Below are positions 11,971 to 28,071 of a stretch of 64,000 nucleotides of DNA, one piece after another; within the stretch, counting starts at the first letter, position 1; every line of letters starts with the position of its first letter. The notes beneath the pieces were generated by a model. The model saw only the letters and a list, made by a program, of their open reading frames with translations. It was not told where the DNA came from and ran no database searches. Position numbers and translations under genes: made by a program. Origin of the DNA: Arachis hypogaea (Eukaryota > Streptophyta > Magnoliopsida > Fabales > Fabaceae); the NCBI RefSeq assembly GCF_003086295.3, contig NC_092054.1, positions 31,588,393 to 31,652,392 of the forward strand, written 5' to 3'.

Positions 11971-12373
11971 TTTCAATATATTTCAAGTAATCATGATGTA
12001 GTTCTTACATGTTGGACTTGTACACTATTTGTCATAAGAATCTATTTGAATTTAACTCTATTTTGATTTTGATGCCTCTGTGTGTTTATTCATTGTAAAC
12101 TTGTTCATATGCATTCTTGAAGAATGGCCAAAGTTACTGTTAAGTAACAATTTCAAATATAAATTGTTGGAATAGGATTCTTCAACCTCAATATCATTTA
12201 TGTTAAATCATTAAGAAAGAGAGTTAAGAGTAGAGAAGTATACCTAAATTTGTGAGTATAATTGAGAGAGTTTGATTCTTTAATCTTCCTCAACCAAAGC
12301 TTTTTATATCACTGATAGGGTTGAATCGCAACTCCTCTGATGAAAAAAGAGTTACTGAGACGACTTAGATGTG

Positions 12374-12378
12374 TTGGG
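12374..12378. repeat. target-site duplication TTGGG, left copy
   Basis: TTGGG lies directly before the TGTAACACC end of the inserted solo LTR and again directly after its TCTTACA end at 15639-15643. A 5-bp duplication is normal for Gypsy integration. Confidence 0.85.
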
Positions 12379-15638
<3,260 letters not shown>

Positions 15639-15887
15639 TTGGGGACCAAAACCCTGAAGTCACTATTTATATTTAAGTGTGATCCCATTAAACTCTAAAG
15701 TCTAAATAAAATAGTATCTCTGGTTTTATTCTCATTTAATTCCAAATTAAAAGTAATAATGACTTATTTAATCACAATAATTGAGATGACCGTTATATAA
15801 GTCATATAATGCTAAATAGTTAATTTGTGATTATTATTAATATATGTATTGTCCAAAAATAGTTTAGAAAATAATATCTTCCTAACA

Positions 15888-18453
15888 ATCTCTCACTTGG
15901 ACTATATATATATATATATATTCTAAGATAATCACATTTTATAAACCTTATGTGCCCATCTGAATACTATTTCCCTGATTACTTTAATAATCTATTCCGT
16001 TTCATATATCAATTATGGAATTGTCGAACCATGATATTCACCATACTAATGTACTCAACGATATAGATCAAATTTGGATAAGGACATTTAGAAATTACAT
16101 GCGAAAATGATCTTATGCATGCCTATTTTTAACTAGTCCAGTTTCAATAAACTTTATGAGATCATGAGTCAGAGTGAAAATAAAATTGAATACTTTATTT
16201 ATGCAGAAATACTTATATTCGTAAATTTGTCTAAACCATATGAGTATCCAAATGGACACTCCTACTGAATGATATGACACCTATATGAATAATATCCACA
16301 TGAAAGACCTTGTGTGTTTATTTATACTAACTAAATATGCATGCATTTGTGGAGTTTGTGCTAACTTGCTCACCAGATACTTAAACACTCTAAACTCTCT
16401 TGTTGAACAATAATTTAAAATAGTACACTACTAGCACATTATCACAAAATAGCTCAAGTGGTCTTTTAAATATAAGTCCATAATTCGTGACAAGTGTTTG
16501 TAGTTACCTGATTGAATGTTTTCAAAAAGTATTTTATATTCAAGTACTTTAATAGAAAGAGTAACAAGTGTTTTCTCAGCACTTTTAAAAAAACTCTTTC
16601 AATGAGTATATGAATATACCTACAGTGAACCAAAATTACCTTGACATTCAACAAAGTCAGAATCAGAATACCAAATGATCTCTAACTTTATTTTCTGATT
16701 TCATCTATGTAAACATATAATGTTTTGTTTTAACAAAATTTTATTGATTATACTATTTAGTAATTTATCTTAACTTACTCAAATTTCTGCCAAAGATATC
16801 AATATATGAATAATTGTATGTGTATAGACTCAGTACTATCAAACTACTGCCGAAGCATAAAAAGACTTATGCACTTTTGAACTTTATAACTTTCTTAAGG
16901 TACCTAATGAGACTATACTTGTCTTCCTTAGAATTGAGTATATAACCTTATTTATAATTCTGTATGCCACTAAAATACAAGAATAGTAAAGATATACTTT
17001 CTCCCATTGAATTGTTATGCAATCATCAACATTTTTCTCAAAAAACAATATAAGATAATAATTTGATGAAATATGAAATACTAATGATAGAAAGTTTTCT
17101 TGAGTTTTTTATAAATGGAATTCTTTATCTTGCAATCCACATATTTATTTGTATTTTGCGACACAAAAGTTTTGCATAACAATTGCCTCATCAACATTCC
17201 TATTGAGAAATAATTTTCTATATCGATCTACTGTAGTTCAATATCTAATATACCATCAATGCTATTATAGTCATAAATAAGTATTTTCATAAAACTAAAA
17301 GTAAAATCGTATTGTATATAATGCCTTACTTTTAGGTAGAGTCCTTTACGATAAAACATACTTTATATCTCCAACCCATTTAGTCCATTTGATTTCAAAT
17401 ACCAATAACTAATACCATCAAGTAATTAATAAGATGAGTCTCAAATATTGTCGTCTTTTATGAATTTAAACTTTTTAATCATAGCACTAATATATAATAT
17501 CCCATATAAAATGAGATATTTTTTTAATAGATATACCAAATGATATTTGTTTTTGAGGTATTCAGTTTGTCTTTAAGATATATAATCTATTGACTATATT
17601 CTTTCCAAACGCAATATCCTCAAAGAATTATCAACTTTCTATCTCCAAAATTATTTTAATTGTGGGATCACAAAAAAAATAAATACCCAAAAAGATATAA
17701 AATTATACAAAATTTAAAAAATTACAATTTTCAATGTTCCTTTCCAGAGTGATTCTAGTAACAAAGTATGAGTAGTCATACTTTACTTAAATGATATAGA
17801 ATTAAGATATCATCGAATAGAAACAATAGTTGAAGTAAATTTAAAGTTATTTCAAAAGAAAAATACTTGTATCAAAATATATATTTAAATTTGTAAACAA
17901 AATATAAATTACCTATTTCTAGTTGAACAAAAATAACTGAATTTATTAACATAGAAATAGGAATTAACTTATAAAAAAACATATATACTATATTTTCTTC
18001 CAAATTGAAATAACTCTTTAGCAGTAATATAATAATACTAATAATAATACAAACTTACTATCTCAACTCCTACTAAGTTGTCATTGCCCAAAAAAATATA
18101 TTACATCATTCAGCATTATTCAACTTTATAGAATTCTTTATAAAGAGCTTACGTGAATAGAACAACCAAAATCTACTCACCAAATATGTCTCATCATTGA
18201 AACAAATCAAGTTCTCAATCAAAACAAATAGAGACGTGTCAATCTTTATATACTAAACGTGATATTTAATATGGTCTCCTTTCTAGTGTTTTGAGTACTT
18301 ACAAAAGAAACAACTGAATCCTTTATTTATTTATGTTGTTTTTTTCGAGATATACCATATGCAGTTTCTTTACCTTATTACTTTTCAAATCTATATACTT
18401 AAAGAATACTTGCTAAGTAAGTATTTTTAGTCTTTTCTTGTTTTAATCTTTTT
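15888..18453 (-). pseudogene. Ty1-copia pol remnant
   Basis: Read on the minus strand, this AT-rich region shows scraps of the C-terminal part of copia Pol. GYSDSDFVE near 16650 is followed by FFKSAEKTLVTLS, in the RNase H position. VFHVDIIHIGVI near 16280 corresponds to the end of Pol (usually K.FHEH...MGV). No scrap is longer than a few dozen codons without a stop. Upstream parts toward 18400 are too decayed to assign to integrase or reverse transcriptase with confidence. It lies in the right place and direction to belong to the LTR at 12165-15887. A (TA)n run at 15903-15921 sits beside the LTR. Confidence 0.55.
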
Positions 18454-18815
18454 GACTACAAGAAAAACGTGAGTATCATCGGCTTTACCGTCGAATTTAG
18501 TGTCGTAGAGTAGCGTCAGCTTTACCGACAGATTTACCGACAGGTTAGGCATCAAATTTGTCATGTCAAATTATTTCTGGCGGATTTATGAATCTGATGG
18601 TAAAGCCGCTGGCAATAATTGGAGGGGAAACAAAAAAATTGGCGCGTCCTCTAAGATCGGATTTATCGGTGGAAAAATCGACGGCAAATCCACTTAATGA
18701 AACGCTTCGTTTTGGCAACCCGCAATACGTTACCATCGGATTTTTCTGACGGTAAAGCCGATAGTAACTATGGTGTAAATTTGAAGCGCGAGCCCTCTTC
18801 CCCCTCATTCAAATT

Positions 18816-18818
<3 letters not shown>

Positions 18819-18858
<40 letters not shown>
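18819..18858. repeat. (CT)n microsatellite
   Basis: Twenty uninterrupted CT units at the start of the leader of the CACTA element. Such runs are common in plant 5' untranslated regions. Confidence 0.95.
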
Positions 18859-18859
<1 letters not shown>

Positions 18860-20047
18860 ACCCTCTCGCCTCCCATTCTTTCTCAACCCCTCTGATTTCC
18901 TGGCAGCCCCCTCCTTTCCAGGAGCCACTCCTCATCATTTTCACCGTCACCATTGTAGTTGTCGGGTTCTAAATGAGCTGCTACCGCTGCTGCTGCTGCC
19001 GCCGCCAATGCTGTTGTTTCTGCTGTCGTCTATGCCGCTGCCGTCTATGCTGCTTCTTCTTCTCAGCTCTGGGGTGCTCTTCTTCAGGTAATCCTTATGA
19101 ACTTAGGATTTTTTGAAATTCTGATTTGTTGGTATAATTTATAAGGTTTATTTGCTGTTTTGAAACTTCGGATTATTGTTGATTATTTAGTTTTAAGCTT
19201 AGGTTACTGAACTTGTTTTGAACTTAGGATTTTCTAAAAATCTGAACTTAGGGTACTGAACTTGTTTAGTTTTAATTTTAATTAGAACATGTTCTGATTT
19301 GTGTTCCTTATTTAGTTTTGAACTTAGGGTACTGAACTTGTTTTAAACTTAGTGTTTTCTAAAATTTTGAACTTAGGGTACTAAATTTGTTTAGTTTCAA
19401 TTTTTAATTAGAACATGTTCTTATTTCTGTTCCTTATTTAGTTCTGAACATAGGGTACAAAATTTTTTTTGAACTTAGGGTTTTCTACGATTTTGAACTT
19501 AGGATACTGAGCTTGTTTAGCTTCAATTTTAAATTGAACATGTTCTTATTTGTGTTCCTTATTTAGTTTTGATTTGTTCCAATTCTAAAACATTTTTTGA
19601 TTATTGTTAATTTGTTATGAACTAGTTATTATAATTTATAAGGTTGATTTGTTGTTCTGAATTTTTGATTATTATTAATTTGTGTTGATTATTGTTGATT
19701 TATTCTCTTTGTTTGGTTTTGATTAAAGACTCCAATAATAAGTCACATTGATTTTCAATATGTTAGAGTGAAAATGACAGTAAATTAAAGAAAAATAAAA
19801 ATGAGATCATTTTAAATGACTTATGGATGAGTTTTTATTTGTATATAGACAAAATTATATATGTTGAAATATGCACTTCAATAGAAAATGTGAAGTTGGA
19901 ATATGCACTTAGCTCTTTTGCTTTATTTGATTTCAATAGAAAATGTATTTTTTTAACTAAGTTTAACATAGTTTATTTTGATTAAGCATTTTGAAAGAGG
20001 TTGTAAATATGTTTAGTACATTTTTAATATGTATGCTCTTTGTAGAT

Positions 20048-21080
20048 ATGACGACAGGTAGAAGTGTTGCGGATCAGCCTAATGGTTGTAGTTGTGGTCG
20101 TGGTAGAAGGGAGTTTATACCGGTACTCCTGGGAATTCTAGATCCTCTCATGGTCCCTAACCCCAACTACGTCCCTGTGTCTACGGCAATGACGCCGCCT
20201 TCATCCGCTCAGCAGCCCATTGTCTCGATGACACTGCCTCGAGCGACGGACACCACTGCGTTGGAATCCTCCCACAGAAGCTAGTCAGCTGATGCCCCTC
20301 CACCATCTCCCATCGTACGGATGACGATCTACTTTAAGTCTTTTATATGCTGAAATTGTTTGATAACTCATGATTAGTGATTCTTGATTATTGACTCTAG
20401 TTTTAGTGGATTTAGGATTCTAGGTTTGAACTGCTGAAAGTGTTTGATATATCGTGATTAGTGATTCTTGATAATTAATTTTAGTTTTAGTGGATTTAGG
20501 ATTGTTGGTTTAGATTGCTGAAAGTGTTTGATATATCCTGATTATTGATTCTAGTTTAGCAGATTTATGGATGATGCTTCTTGATTATTGTCGGTTGTTC
20601 ATTGATTGTTGACAATTGATATTGTTTAAGTTAATTTTTGATGGATAGAGTTTGTGGCGCATTCCAGTTATAGATGAAACTCTGCAAAATTTCCAAAAAA
20701 ATCTCTATATATTATGGTTATTTGCTTCTAAAGATTTAATTTATATTACCATATAGTTTTTTTGTGAATTGTTGATAGGTTTGCGCCAAACAACAATACA
20801 TGTATTCCGGAGATGATCAACGTCAGCAAGATGATGTACGACCATCTATGACCAAGCTACAAGAAGATCCCCTCTGAGACCAGAAAGCGATGGTTTTAGA
20901 AGTGGGCGGTAAAAACTTAATATAGTCAAACCTTTTTAGCTAGTTTATATCTTCTATTTTGTCTAATATGAAATATTTTGATTAACTAATTTTAAAGTTT
21001 TTTTGTACGGCTGAACTTTATATGGGACAAGGAGTATGATGTCTTCATCAGGAAGATATATGACCATCGTATGGGTAGCT
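20048..21080 (+). pseudogene. plant transposase (Ptta/En/Spm) gene of the CACTA element, broken
   Basis: The first exon starts at ATG 20048, just after a TTTGTAG acceptor, and reads MTTGRSVADQPNG, then GCSCGRGRREF and a proline- and serine-rich linker, to a stop at 20282. After a ~500-bp intron-like stretch, the region 20780-20910 reads NNNTCIPEMINVSKMMYDHL, with one stop before PSYKKIPSETRKRWF. The part at 21010-21080 reads LNFIWDKEYDVFIRKIYDHR. The IPSETRKRWF...W and WDKEYD.F.RKIYDHRMG patterns match the plant transposase (Ptta/En/Spm) family. Stop codons and the missing downstream half mean it makes no working transposase. Confidence 0.65.
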
Positions 21081-21190
21081 AATGCGTGAGCATCTTCTTT
21101 ATAGTTTATATTTACCTTAGATACAAATTAATTGAGTATTAATTTAATTCTAGTGTTTTAAACTTTTTCATATGCTGCTTTGAGTCGCTT

Positions 21191-21335
21191 TAGTATTTTG
21201 ATTATTTCAGGTGAATTTCAGATCAGTTTGGCAGAGTTCGCATGCAAGAAAAGAAAAGAGTTTGGAAGCTGCCAAGCTGGCACTAAACGCAGACCTGGAC
21301 GTTTAGCGCCAGCAACTCAGAAATGCGTGGAAGAC
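21191..21335. other. short unassigned segment with a palindrome
   Basis: After TTATTTCAG the sequence becomes GC-richer and contains an interrupted palindrome, GGCACTAAACGC then GTTTAGCGCC (21279-21306). It looks like the palindromes in nearby LTRs, so this may be a fragment of another LTR, but it is too short to assign. Confidence 0.35.
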
Positions 21336-21712
21336 TGATGAGCGGATAATTTATACGCTTTTTGGCATTGTTTTTAGTATGCTTTTAGTAGGATCTAGTC
21401 ACTTTTAGGGATGTTTTCATTAGTTTTTATGTTAAATTCACATTTCTGGACTTTACTATGAGTTTGTGTGTTTTTCTATGATTTCAGGTATTTTCTGGCT
21501 GAAATTGAGGGACTTGAGCAGAAATCAGATTCAGAGGTTGAAAAAGGACTGCTGATGCTGTTGGATTCTGACCTCCCTGCACTCAAAATGGATTTTCTGG
21601 AGCTACAAAACTCGAAATGGCGCGCTTCTAATTGCGTTGAAAAGTAGACATCCAGGGCTTTCCAGAAATATATAATAGTCCATACTTTGGCCAAGAATAG
21701 ATGACGTAAACT

Positions 21713-21821
21713 GGCGTTCAACGCCAGATTTCTACCCAAATCTGGCGTCCAGCGCCAAAAAAGGAGCCAAAACCAGAGTTGAACGCCCAAACTGGCACAA
21801 AAGCTGGCGTTCAACTCCAAG
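21713..21821. repeat. 31-bp-spaced palindromes in the LTR of A
   Basis: Four units of the type GGCGTTCAACGCC start at 21713, 21744, 21775 and 21806, exactly 31 bp apart. The second is GGCGTCCAGCGCC; the third and fourth are imperfect on one side. The same series sits at 29986, 30017 and onward in the other LTR. Confidence 0.9.
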
Positions 21822-21936
21822 GAGGACCTCTACACGTTTAACAATCAAAGCCCAGCCCAAGCACACACCAAGTGGGCTCCGGAAGTAGATTTATGCATCA
21901 ATTACTTACTCATGTAAACCCTAGTAGCTAGTTTAT

Positions 21937-21944
21937 TATAAATA
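21937..21944 (+). promoter_or_regulatory. TATA box of the 5' LTR of A
   Basis: TATAAATA in the expected part of the LTR, conserved at 30210-30217 in the 3' LTR and at 55000-55007 (minus) in element B. It is the likely core promoter of the element RNA. Confidence 0.65.
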
Positions 21945-23112
21945 GGACCTTTTACTATTGTATTTGGCATCCTGGATCTTTGGATCATCTTAGGATCTTA
22001 GGATCATCTTTGAACGCATTGTTCTTAGACCATGGGGGCTGACCACACGGCCATGCCTGGACCTTTCACTTATGTATTTTTAACGGTAGAGTTTCTACAC
22101 TCCATAGATTAAGGTGTGGAGCTCTGCTGTTCCTCAAAGATTAATGCAAGTACTACTGTTTTCTATTCAATTCATCTTATTTCGCTTCTAAGATATCTAT
22201 TTGCACCCAAGAACATGATGAAGGTGATGATTATGTGTGACGCTCATCACCATTCTCCCCTATGAACGCGTGCCTGACAAACACTTCCGTTCTACATGAA
22301 ATAAGCTAGAATGAATATCTCTTAGATCTCCCAACCAGAATCTTCGTGGTGTAAGCTAGAATGATGGCGGCATTCAAGAGAATCCGGAAGGTCTAAACCT
22401 TGTCTGTGGTATTCCGAGTAGGATTCAATGATTGAATGACTGTGACGAGCTCCTAACTCGCGATTGCAGGGCGTTAGTGACAGACGCAAAAGGATAGTAA
22501 ATCCTATCCAGCATGATCGAGAACCGACAGATGAATAGCCGTGCCGTGACAGGGTGCGTGAGCATATTATTCACTGAGAGGATAAGATGAAGCCATTGAC
22601 AAGGGTGATGCCTCCAGATGATTAGCCGTGCCGTGACAGGGCATTGGATCATTTTCCCGAGAGATGACCGAAAGTAGCCATTGACAGTGGTGATGTATCA
22701 CATAAAGCCAGCCATGGAAAGAAGTAAGACCGATTGGATGAAGATAGCAGGAAAGCAGAGGTTCAGAGGAACGAAAAGCATCTCCATTCGCTTATCTGAA
22801 ATTCCTACCAATGAATTACATAAGTATCTCTATCCCTATTTTATTATATCATATTTGAAAACACCATTATTACTTTATATCTGCCTGACTGAGATTTACA
22901 AGGTGACCATAGCTTGCTTCATACCAACAATCTCCGTGGGATTCGACCCTTACTCACGTAAGGTATTACTTGGACGACCCAGTGCACTTGCTGGTTAGTT
23001 GTATCGAAATTGTGACAAATTATGAATGTGTAATCATGATTACGCGTACCAAGTAGCTCACGTGCCAGGTATTGTTTGAACCTGGATATCACAATTTCGT
23101 GCACCAAGCTTT

Positions 23113-23130
23113 TGGCGCCGTTGCCGGGGA
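23113..23130 (+). promoter_or_regulatory. primer-binding site of element A
   Basis: TGGCGCCGTTGCCGGGGA, six bases after the LTR end. This 18-mer is the usual site of Athila-like elements and, as I recall, complements the 3' end of tRNA-Asp. The identical 18-mer occurs in D (41032) and E (53748). Confidence 0.85.
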
Positions 23131-25016
23131 TTGTTCGAGTTTGGACAACTGACGGCTCATCTTGTTGTTCAGATTAGGTAATTTTCTTTTCGTTTTCTTT
23201 TCAAAAAAAAAATTTTTCAAAAATATTTTCAAAATTTTCTCATCTGTTTTCGAAAAAAAAAATATAAAAATAAAAATGTTTTCAAAAATTTTAATCAAGA
23301 TTTTTAAGAATGAATTCTAGTGTTTCATGAAGCATGTAAAGCCTGGCTGGCTGTAAAGCCATGTCTAAATGTATTTGGACTGAGGCTTGCAATTTGTTAT
23401 CAAGAGCAATATACTCTCGTGTTACATGCTAAAGCTTGGCTGGCCATTGGCCATGTCTAGTGTTTTGGACTGGAGCTTTCATTGAAAGCTTGGCTGGCTA
23501 GTGAGCCATGTCTAATTCCTGGACTGAAGCTTTAGATTAACATGGCAAGATTCCTGGAATTCATATTAAAAATTTTGGAATCCTTATTTTTCTTTTTCAA
23601 TTAATTTTTGAAAAATACCAAAAAAAATTAGAAAATCATTAAAATCAAAAAAAATATTTTGTGTTTCTTGTTTGAGTCTTGAGTCATATCATAAGTTTGG
23701 TTTCACTTGCATATGCATCCTGCATTTTTTCGAAAATATCATGCATTCATAGTGTTCTTCATGATCTTCAAGTTGTTCTTGGTAAGTCTTCTTGTTTGAT
23801 CTTGATGATTTTTTGTTTTGTGTCTTTTCATGTTTATCATATGCATTCTTGAATTCTTAGTGTCTAAGCATTAAAGAATTCTAAGTTTGGTGTCTTGCAT
23901 GTTTTCTTTGCATTAAAAATTTTTCAAAAATATGTTCTTGATGTTCATCATGTTCTTCATAGTGTTCTTGGTGTTCATCTTGACATTCATAGCATTCTTG
24001 CATGCATTCATTGTTTTGATCTAAAAATTTCATGCATTGCATCTTTTTAGTGTTTTTCTCTTGCATCATAAAAATTCAAAAATAAAAAAAATATCTTTCC
24101 CTTTTTCTCTCATCAAATTCGAAAATTTGGATTGAATTTTTCAAAAATTTTTAAAATCAAATTGTTTCTCATGAGTCAAATCAAATTTTCAATTTGAAAA
24201 TCTTATCTTTTTCAAAATCTTTTTCAAAAATCAAATCTTTTTCAAAATTCTTAGTTATTTTCGAAAATTCCAAAAATATTTTTCAAAAATCTTTTTCTTA
24301 TTTTTATATCAAATTTTTGAAAATAACACAATCAATTAATGTTTTGATTCAAAAATTTGAAGTTTGTTACTTGCTTGTTAAGAAAGATTCAAACTTTAAG
24401 TTCTAGAATCATATCTTGTGATTTCTTATGAATCAAGTCATTAATTGAGATTTTAAAAATCAAATCTTTTTCAAAACTAACTTCAATCATATCTTTTCAA
24501 AAGTATCTTCTCATCTTATCTTTTTCAAAATATCTTTTCTAACTTCCTAACTTCTTATCTTTTCAAAATTTGTTTCAACTAACTAACTAACTTTTTGTTT
24601 GTTTCTTAACTTTTTCAAAACTACCTAACTAACTCTCTCTCTCTAATTTTCGAAAATATCTTCCCTCTTTTTCAAAAATTTCTTTTTTATTAACTAATTA
24701 ATTTTATTTATTATTTTTGATTTCAAAAAAAAAAAAAATTCGAAAATTACAAACATTTTTCAAAAACAATTTTCAAAAATCACTAACTCTTTTTCAAAAA
24801 TATTTTCGAAAATTCTCCCTCTCCCATCTCATTCTATTTATTCATTCATATCCTAACATCTCATCTCACATATCTAGCCTCCTCACAGTTGTGTTTCTTC
24901 CATTATATTACATTCTTTGTCTCCCCCTCTTCTTCTACTCACACAGGGATCCCTATACTGTGGTATAAAGGATCTCTATTATTACTATTATTTTTTTGTG
25001 CCTTCTTCTTTGTCAT
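23131..25016 (+). other. untranslated leader of element A
   Basis: About 1.9 kb of T- and A-rich sequence with many TTTTTCAAAA-type runs and no supported gene. It holds a threefold GGCTGGC...CCATGTCTA...GGACTG phrase (23340-23540) and a TCTAAGTTTGGTGT copy at ~23880, the motif that recurs at the 3' purine tract. Confidence 0.7.
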
Positions 25017-27337
25017 ATGAGCAGGAGCAAGGATAAGAACATTCTTGTGGAAGCAGATCTAGAACCTGAAAGGACTCTGAAGAGAAAATTAAGAGAAGCT
25101 AAATTACAACAATCCAGAGATAACTTTTCAGAAATTTTCAAACAGGAAGAGGAGATGGCAGCCGAAAATAATAATAATGTAAGGAAGATGCTTGGTGACT
25201 TTACTGCACCTAATTCCAATTTACATGGAAGAAGCATCTCCATTCCTGCCATTGGAGCAAACAACTTTGAGCTGAAACCTCAATTAGTTTCTCTGATGCA
25301 GCAGAACTGCAAGTTTCATGGACTTCCATCTGAAGATCCTTTTCAGTTCTTAACTGAATTCTTGCAGATATGTGATACTGTTAAGACTAATGGAGTAGAT
25401 CCTGAAGTCTACAGGCTCATGCTTTTCCCTTTTGCTGTAAGAGACAGAGCTAGATTATGGTTGGATTCTCAACCCAAAGACAGCCTGAACTCTTGGGATA
25501 AGCTGGTCACGGCTTTCTTAGCTAAGTACTTTCCTCCTCAAAAGCTGAGCAAGCTTAGAGCTGATGTTCAAACCTTCAGACAGAAAGAAGGTGAATCCCT
25601 CTATGAAGCTTGGGAAAGATACAAACAGTTGACCAAAAAATATCCTTCTGACATGCTTTCAGAATCCTGGATATATTCTATGATGGTTTATCTGAGCTAT
25701 CAAAGATGTCACTTGACACTTCTGTAGGTGGATCCATTCACCTAAAGAAAACGCCTGCAGAAGCTCAAGAACTCATTGACATGGTTGCTAATAACCAGTT
25801 CATGTACACTTCTGAAAGAAATCCTGTGAGTAATGGGACGCCTATGAAGAAGGGAGTTCTTGAAGTTGATACTCTGAATGCCATATTGGCTCAGAATAAA
25901 ATATTGACTCAGCAAGTCAATATGATCTCTCAGAGTCTGCATGGAATGCAAGCTGCATCCAACAGTACTCAAAAGGCATCTTCTGAAGAAGAAGCTTATG
26001 ATCCTGAAAACCCTGCAATAGCAGAGGTAAATTACTTAGGTGAACCTTATGGAAACACCTATAATTCAACATGGAGAAATCATCCAAATTTCTCATGGAA
26101 GGATCAAAAGCCCCAACAAGGCTTTAATAATGGTGGAAGAAACAGGTTTAGCAATAGCAAGCCTTTTCCATCATCAACTCAGCAACAGACAGAGAACTCT
26201 GAACAAAATGCTTCTAATTTAGCAAATCTAGTCTCTGATCTATCTAAGGCCACTGTGAGTTTCATGAATAAAACCAGGTCTTCCATTAGAAATTTGGAAG
26301 CACAAGTGGGCCAGCTGAGTAAAAGGATCACTGAAATCCCTCCTAGTACTCTCCCAAGCAATACAGAAGAGAATCCAAAAGGAGAGTGCAAGGCAATTGA
26401 CATAAGCAAAATGGCCGAACCCAATGAGGGAGAGGAGGACGTGAATCCCAAGGAGGAAGACCTTCTGGGACGTCCAGTGAACAATAAGGAGCTTCCATCT
26501 GAGGAACCAAAGGAATTTGAGACTCATCTAGAGACCATAGAGATTCCATTGAACCTCCTTGTGCCCTTCATGAGCTCTGATGAGTATTCCTCTTTTGAAG
26601 AGAATGAAGATGTTACTGAAGAGCAAACTGCCAAGTTTCTTGGTGCAATCATGAAGCTGAATGCCAAATTATTTGGCATTGATACTTGGGAAGTTGAACC
26701 TCCCTTGTTCATCAATGAACTAAGTGATCTGGATCAACTGACATTACCTCAGAAGAGACAGGATCCTGGAAAGTTCATAATACCCTGCACCATAGGCACC
26801 ATGATCTTTAAGGCTCTGTGTGACCTTGGTTCAGGGATAAACCTCATGCCCCTCTCTGTAATAGAGAAACTGGGAATCTATGGGGTGCAAGCTACTAAAA
26901 TCTCACTAGAGATGGCAGACAGCTCAAGAAAACAGGCTTATGGACAAGTAGAGGACGTGTTAGTAAAGGTTGAAGGCCTTTACATCCCTGCTGATTTCAT
27001 AGTCCTGGATACTGGAAAGGAAGAGGATGAATCCATCATCCTAGGAAGACCTTTCCTGGCCACAGCAAGAGCTGTGATTGATGTTGACAGAGGTGAAATA
27101 TTCCTTCAATGGAATGAGAACTCCCTTGTGTTTAAAACTCAACGATCTCCCTCTGCAACCATGGAGAGAAAGCAAAAAAAACTTCTCTCCAAGCAGAGTC
27201 AACCAGAGCCCCCACAGTCAAACTCTAAGTTTGCTGTTGGGAGGCCACAACCAAACTCTAAGTTTGGTGTTGAACTCCCATATCCAAACTCTAAGTTTGG
27301 TGTTGGGGAGTCTCAACAAAGCTCTGCACATCTGTGA
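25017..27337 (+). pseudogene. Gag-protease gene of element A, frameshifted
   Basis: Translation should start at ATG 25017 (MSRSKDKNILVEADLEPERT). Residues ~130-215 form a retrotransposon Gag domain (FPFAVRDRARLWLDS, then LVTAFLAKYFPPQK and EAWERYKQLTKKYP). Near 25660-25700 the frame shifts: the first frame ends at 25727, and the natural continuation (FYDGLSELSKMSLDTS) is in the frame running to 27337. After a Gln/Asn-rich linker and acidic stretch comes a retropepsin-like domain with FIIPCTIG, ALCDLGSGINLMPLSV and ILGRPFLATARAVID. The usual Athila form of the active-site loop is DLGAS, so DLGSG is a change that may kill activity. The C-terminus carries three 11-residue repeats (..NSKFGV..). 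The frame ends straight after protease, with no polymerase. Gag would coat the element RNA and the protease cut Gag in the virus-like particle. Confidence 0.85.
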
Positions 27338-27540
27338 GGCTCCATGAAAGCCCACTGTCAAGCTATTGACATTAAAGAAGCACTTGTTGGGAGGCAACCC
27401 AATGTCTATCTAATTCTTATTTTTTGTTTTTCATGTTTTCTTAGGTTCATGATCATGTGGAGTCACAAAATAAATATAAAAATTGAAAACGGAATCAAAA
27501 ATAGCAGAAGAAAAATCACACCCTGGAGGAGCATCTGTCT

Positions 27541-27712
27541 GGCGTTCAGCGCCAGAACAGAGCATGGTTCTGGCGCTGAACGCCCAAAATGGGCAGCTTC
27601 TGGGCGCTGAACGCCAGAACAGGCATGGTTCTGGCGTTCAACGCCAGAAATGGCACACAAATGGGCGTTGAACGCCCAAAATGGCCACCAACCTGGCGCT
27701 GAACGCCCAGAG
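27541..27712. repeat. internal array of six palindromes, 31-bp period (element A)
   Basis: Units GGCGTTCAGCGCC, GGCGCTGAACGCC, GGCGCTGAACGCC, GGCGTTCAACGCC, GGCGTTGAACGCC and GGCGCTGAACGCC start at 27541, 27572, 27603, 27633, 27664 and 27695. Spacings are 31, 31, 30, 31, 31. Between them are A-rich or GGTT-type spacers that do not repeat as strictly. The array lies ~200 bp after the gag-protease stop, in a non-coding stretch. Confidence 0.95.
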
Positions 27713-28071
27713 TTGGGTACAAAGGCATTTTTACATGTCTAATTGGTGCAGGGATGTAAATGCCTTGACACCTCAGGATCTGTGGACCCCACAGGATCAT
27801 CTTAGGATCTATGAACCCCACAGGATCATCTCAGGATCTGTGAACCCCACAGGATCCCCACATACCTCCACTCACTCTCTTCCCTCGTCTCAATCATCCT
27901 CTACTCCCAATAAACACTCTTCCCTATTAACCATTTACCACTCACATCCATACACCCACTTACCTTCAAAATTCAACATCTCTTCCCCACCCAATCCCAC
28001 CCATATGGCCGAATACACACCTCCCTCCATCTCCCCCATATCTTCTTTTTCTTCTTCTATTCCTTCTTCTT

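Larger units (their letters stand above)
18454..21190 (+). mobile_element. CACTA (En/Spm) transposon, degenerate, right end missing
   Basis: The left end GACTACAAGAAAAA is one base from the family end CACTACAAGAAAA. Over the next 300 bp many copies of a short subterminal motif follow in both directions (CTTTACCGTCG, TTTACCGACAG, GGTAAAGCCG), as expected for En/Spm transposase-binding sites. A (CT)n run (18819-18858), a GC-rich leader (18860-19090) and an AT-rich intron-like section (19090-20045) lead to transposase remnants (20048-21080). No TAGTG end is visible before retrotransposon A begins at 21336, so the 3' end is lost. Confidence 0.7.
21336..23106 (+). repeat. 5' LTR of element A
   Basis: Direct copy of 29609-31380. 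It contains the four-unit palindrome series (21713-21821) and, ~115 bp further on, a TATA box (21937). Open frames inside (e.g. 22681-22998) also occur in the other copy and are not supported as genes. Confidence 0.95.

Noticed and set aside
22681..22998. A 105-codon frame present twice (also at 30955-31272)
   Set aside because: It lies in both LTRs of element A and is conserved only because the LTRs are copies; no domain seen.
27541..27712. Regular repeats that resemble a CRISPR array
   Set aside because: The repeats are imperfect palindromes with related spacers inside a plant retrotransposon; there are no cas genes and the genome is eukaryotic.
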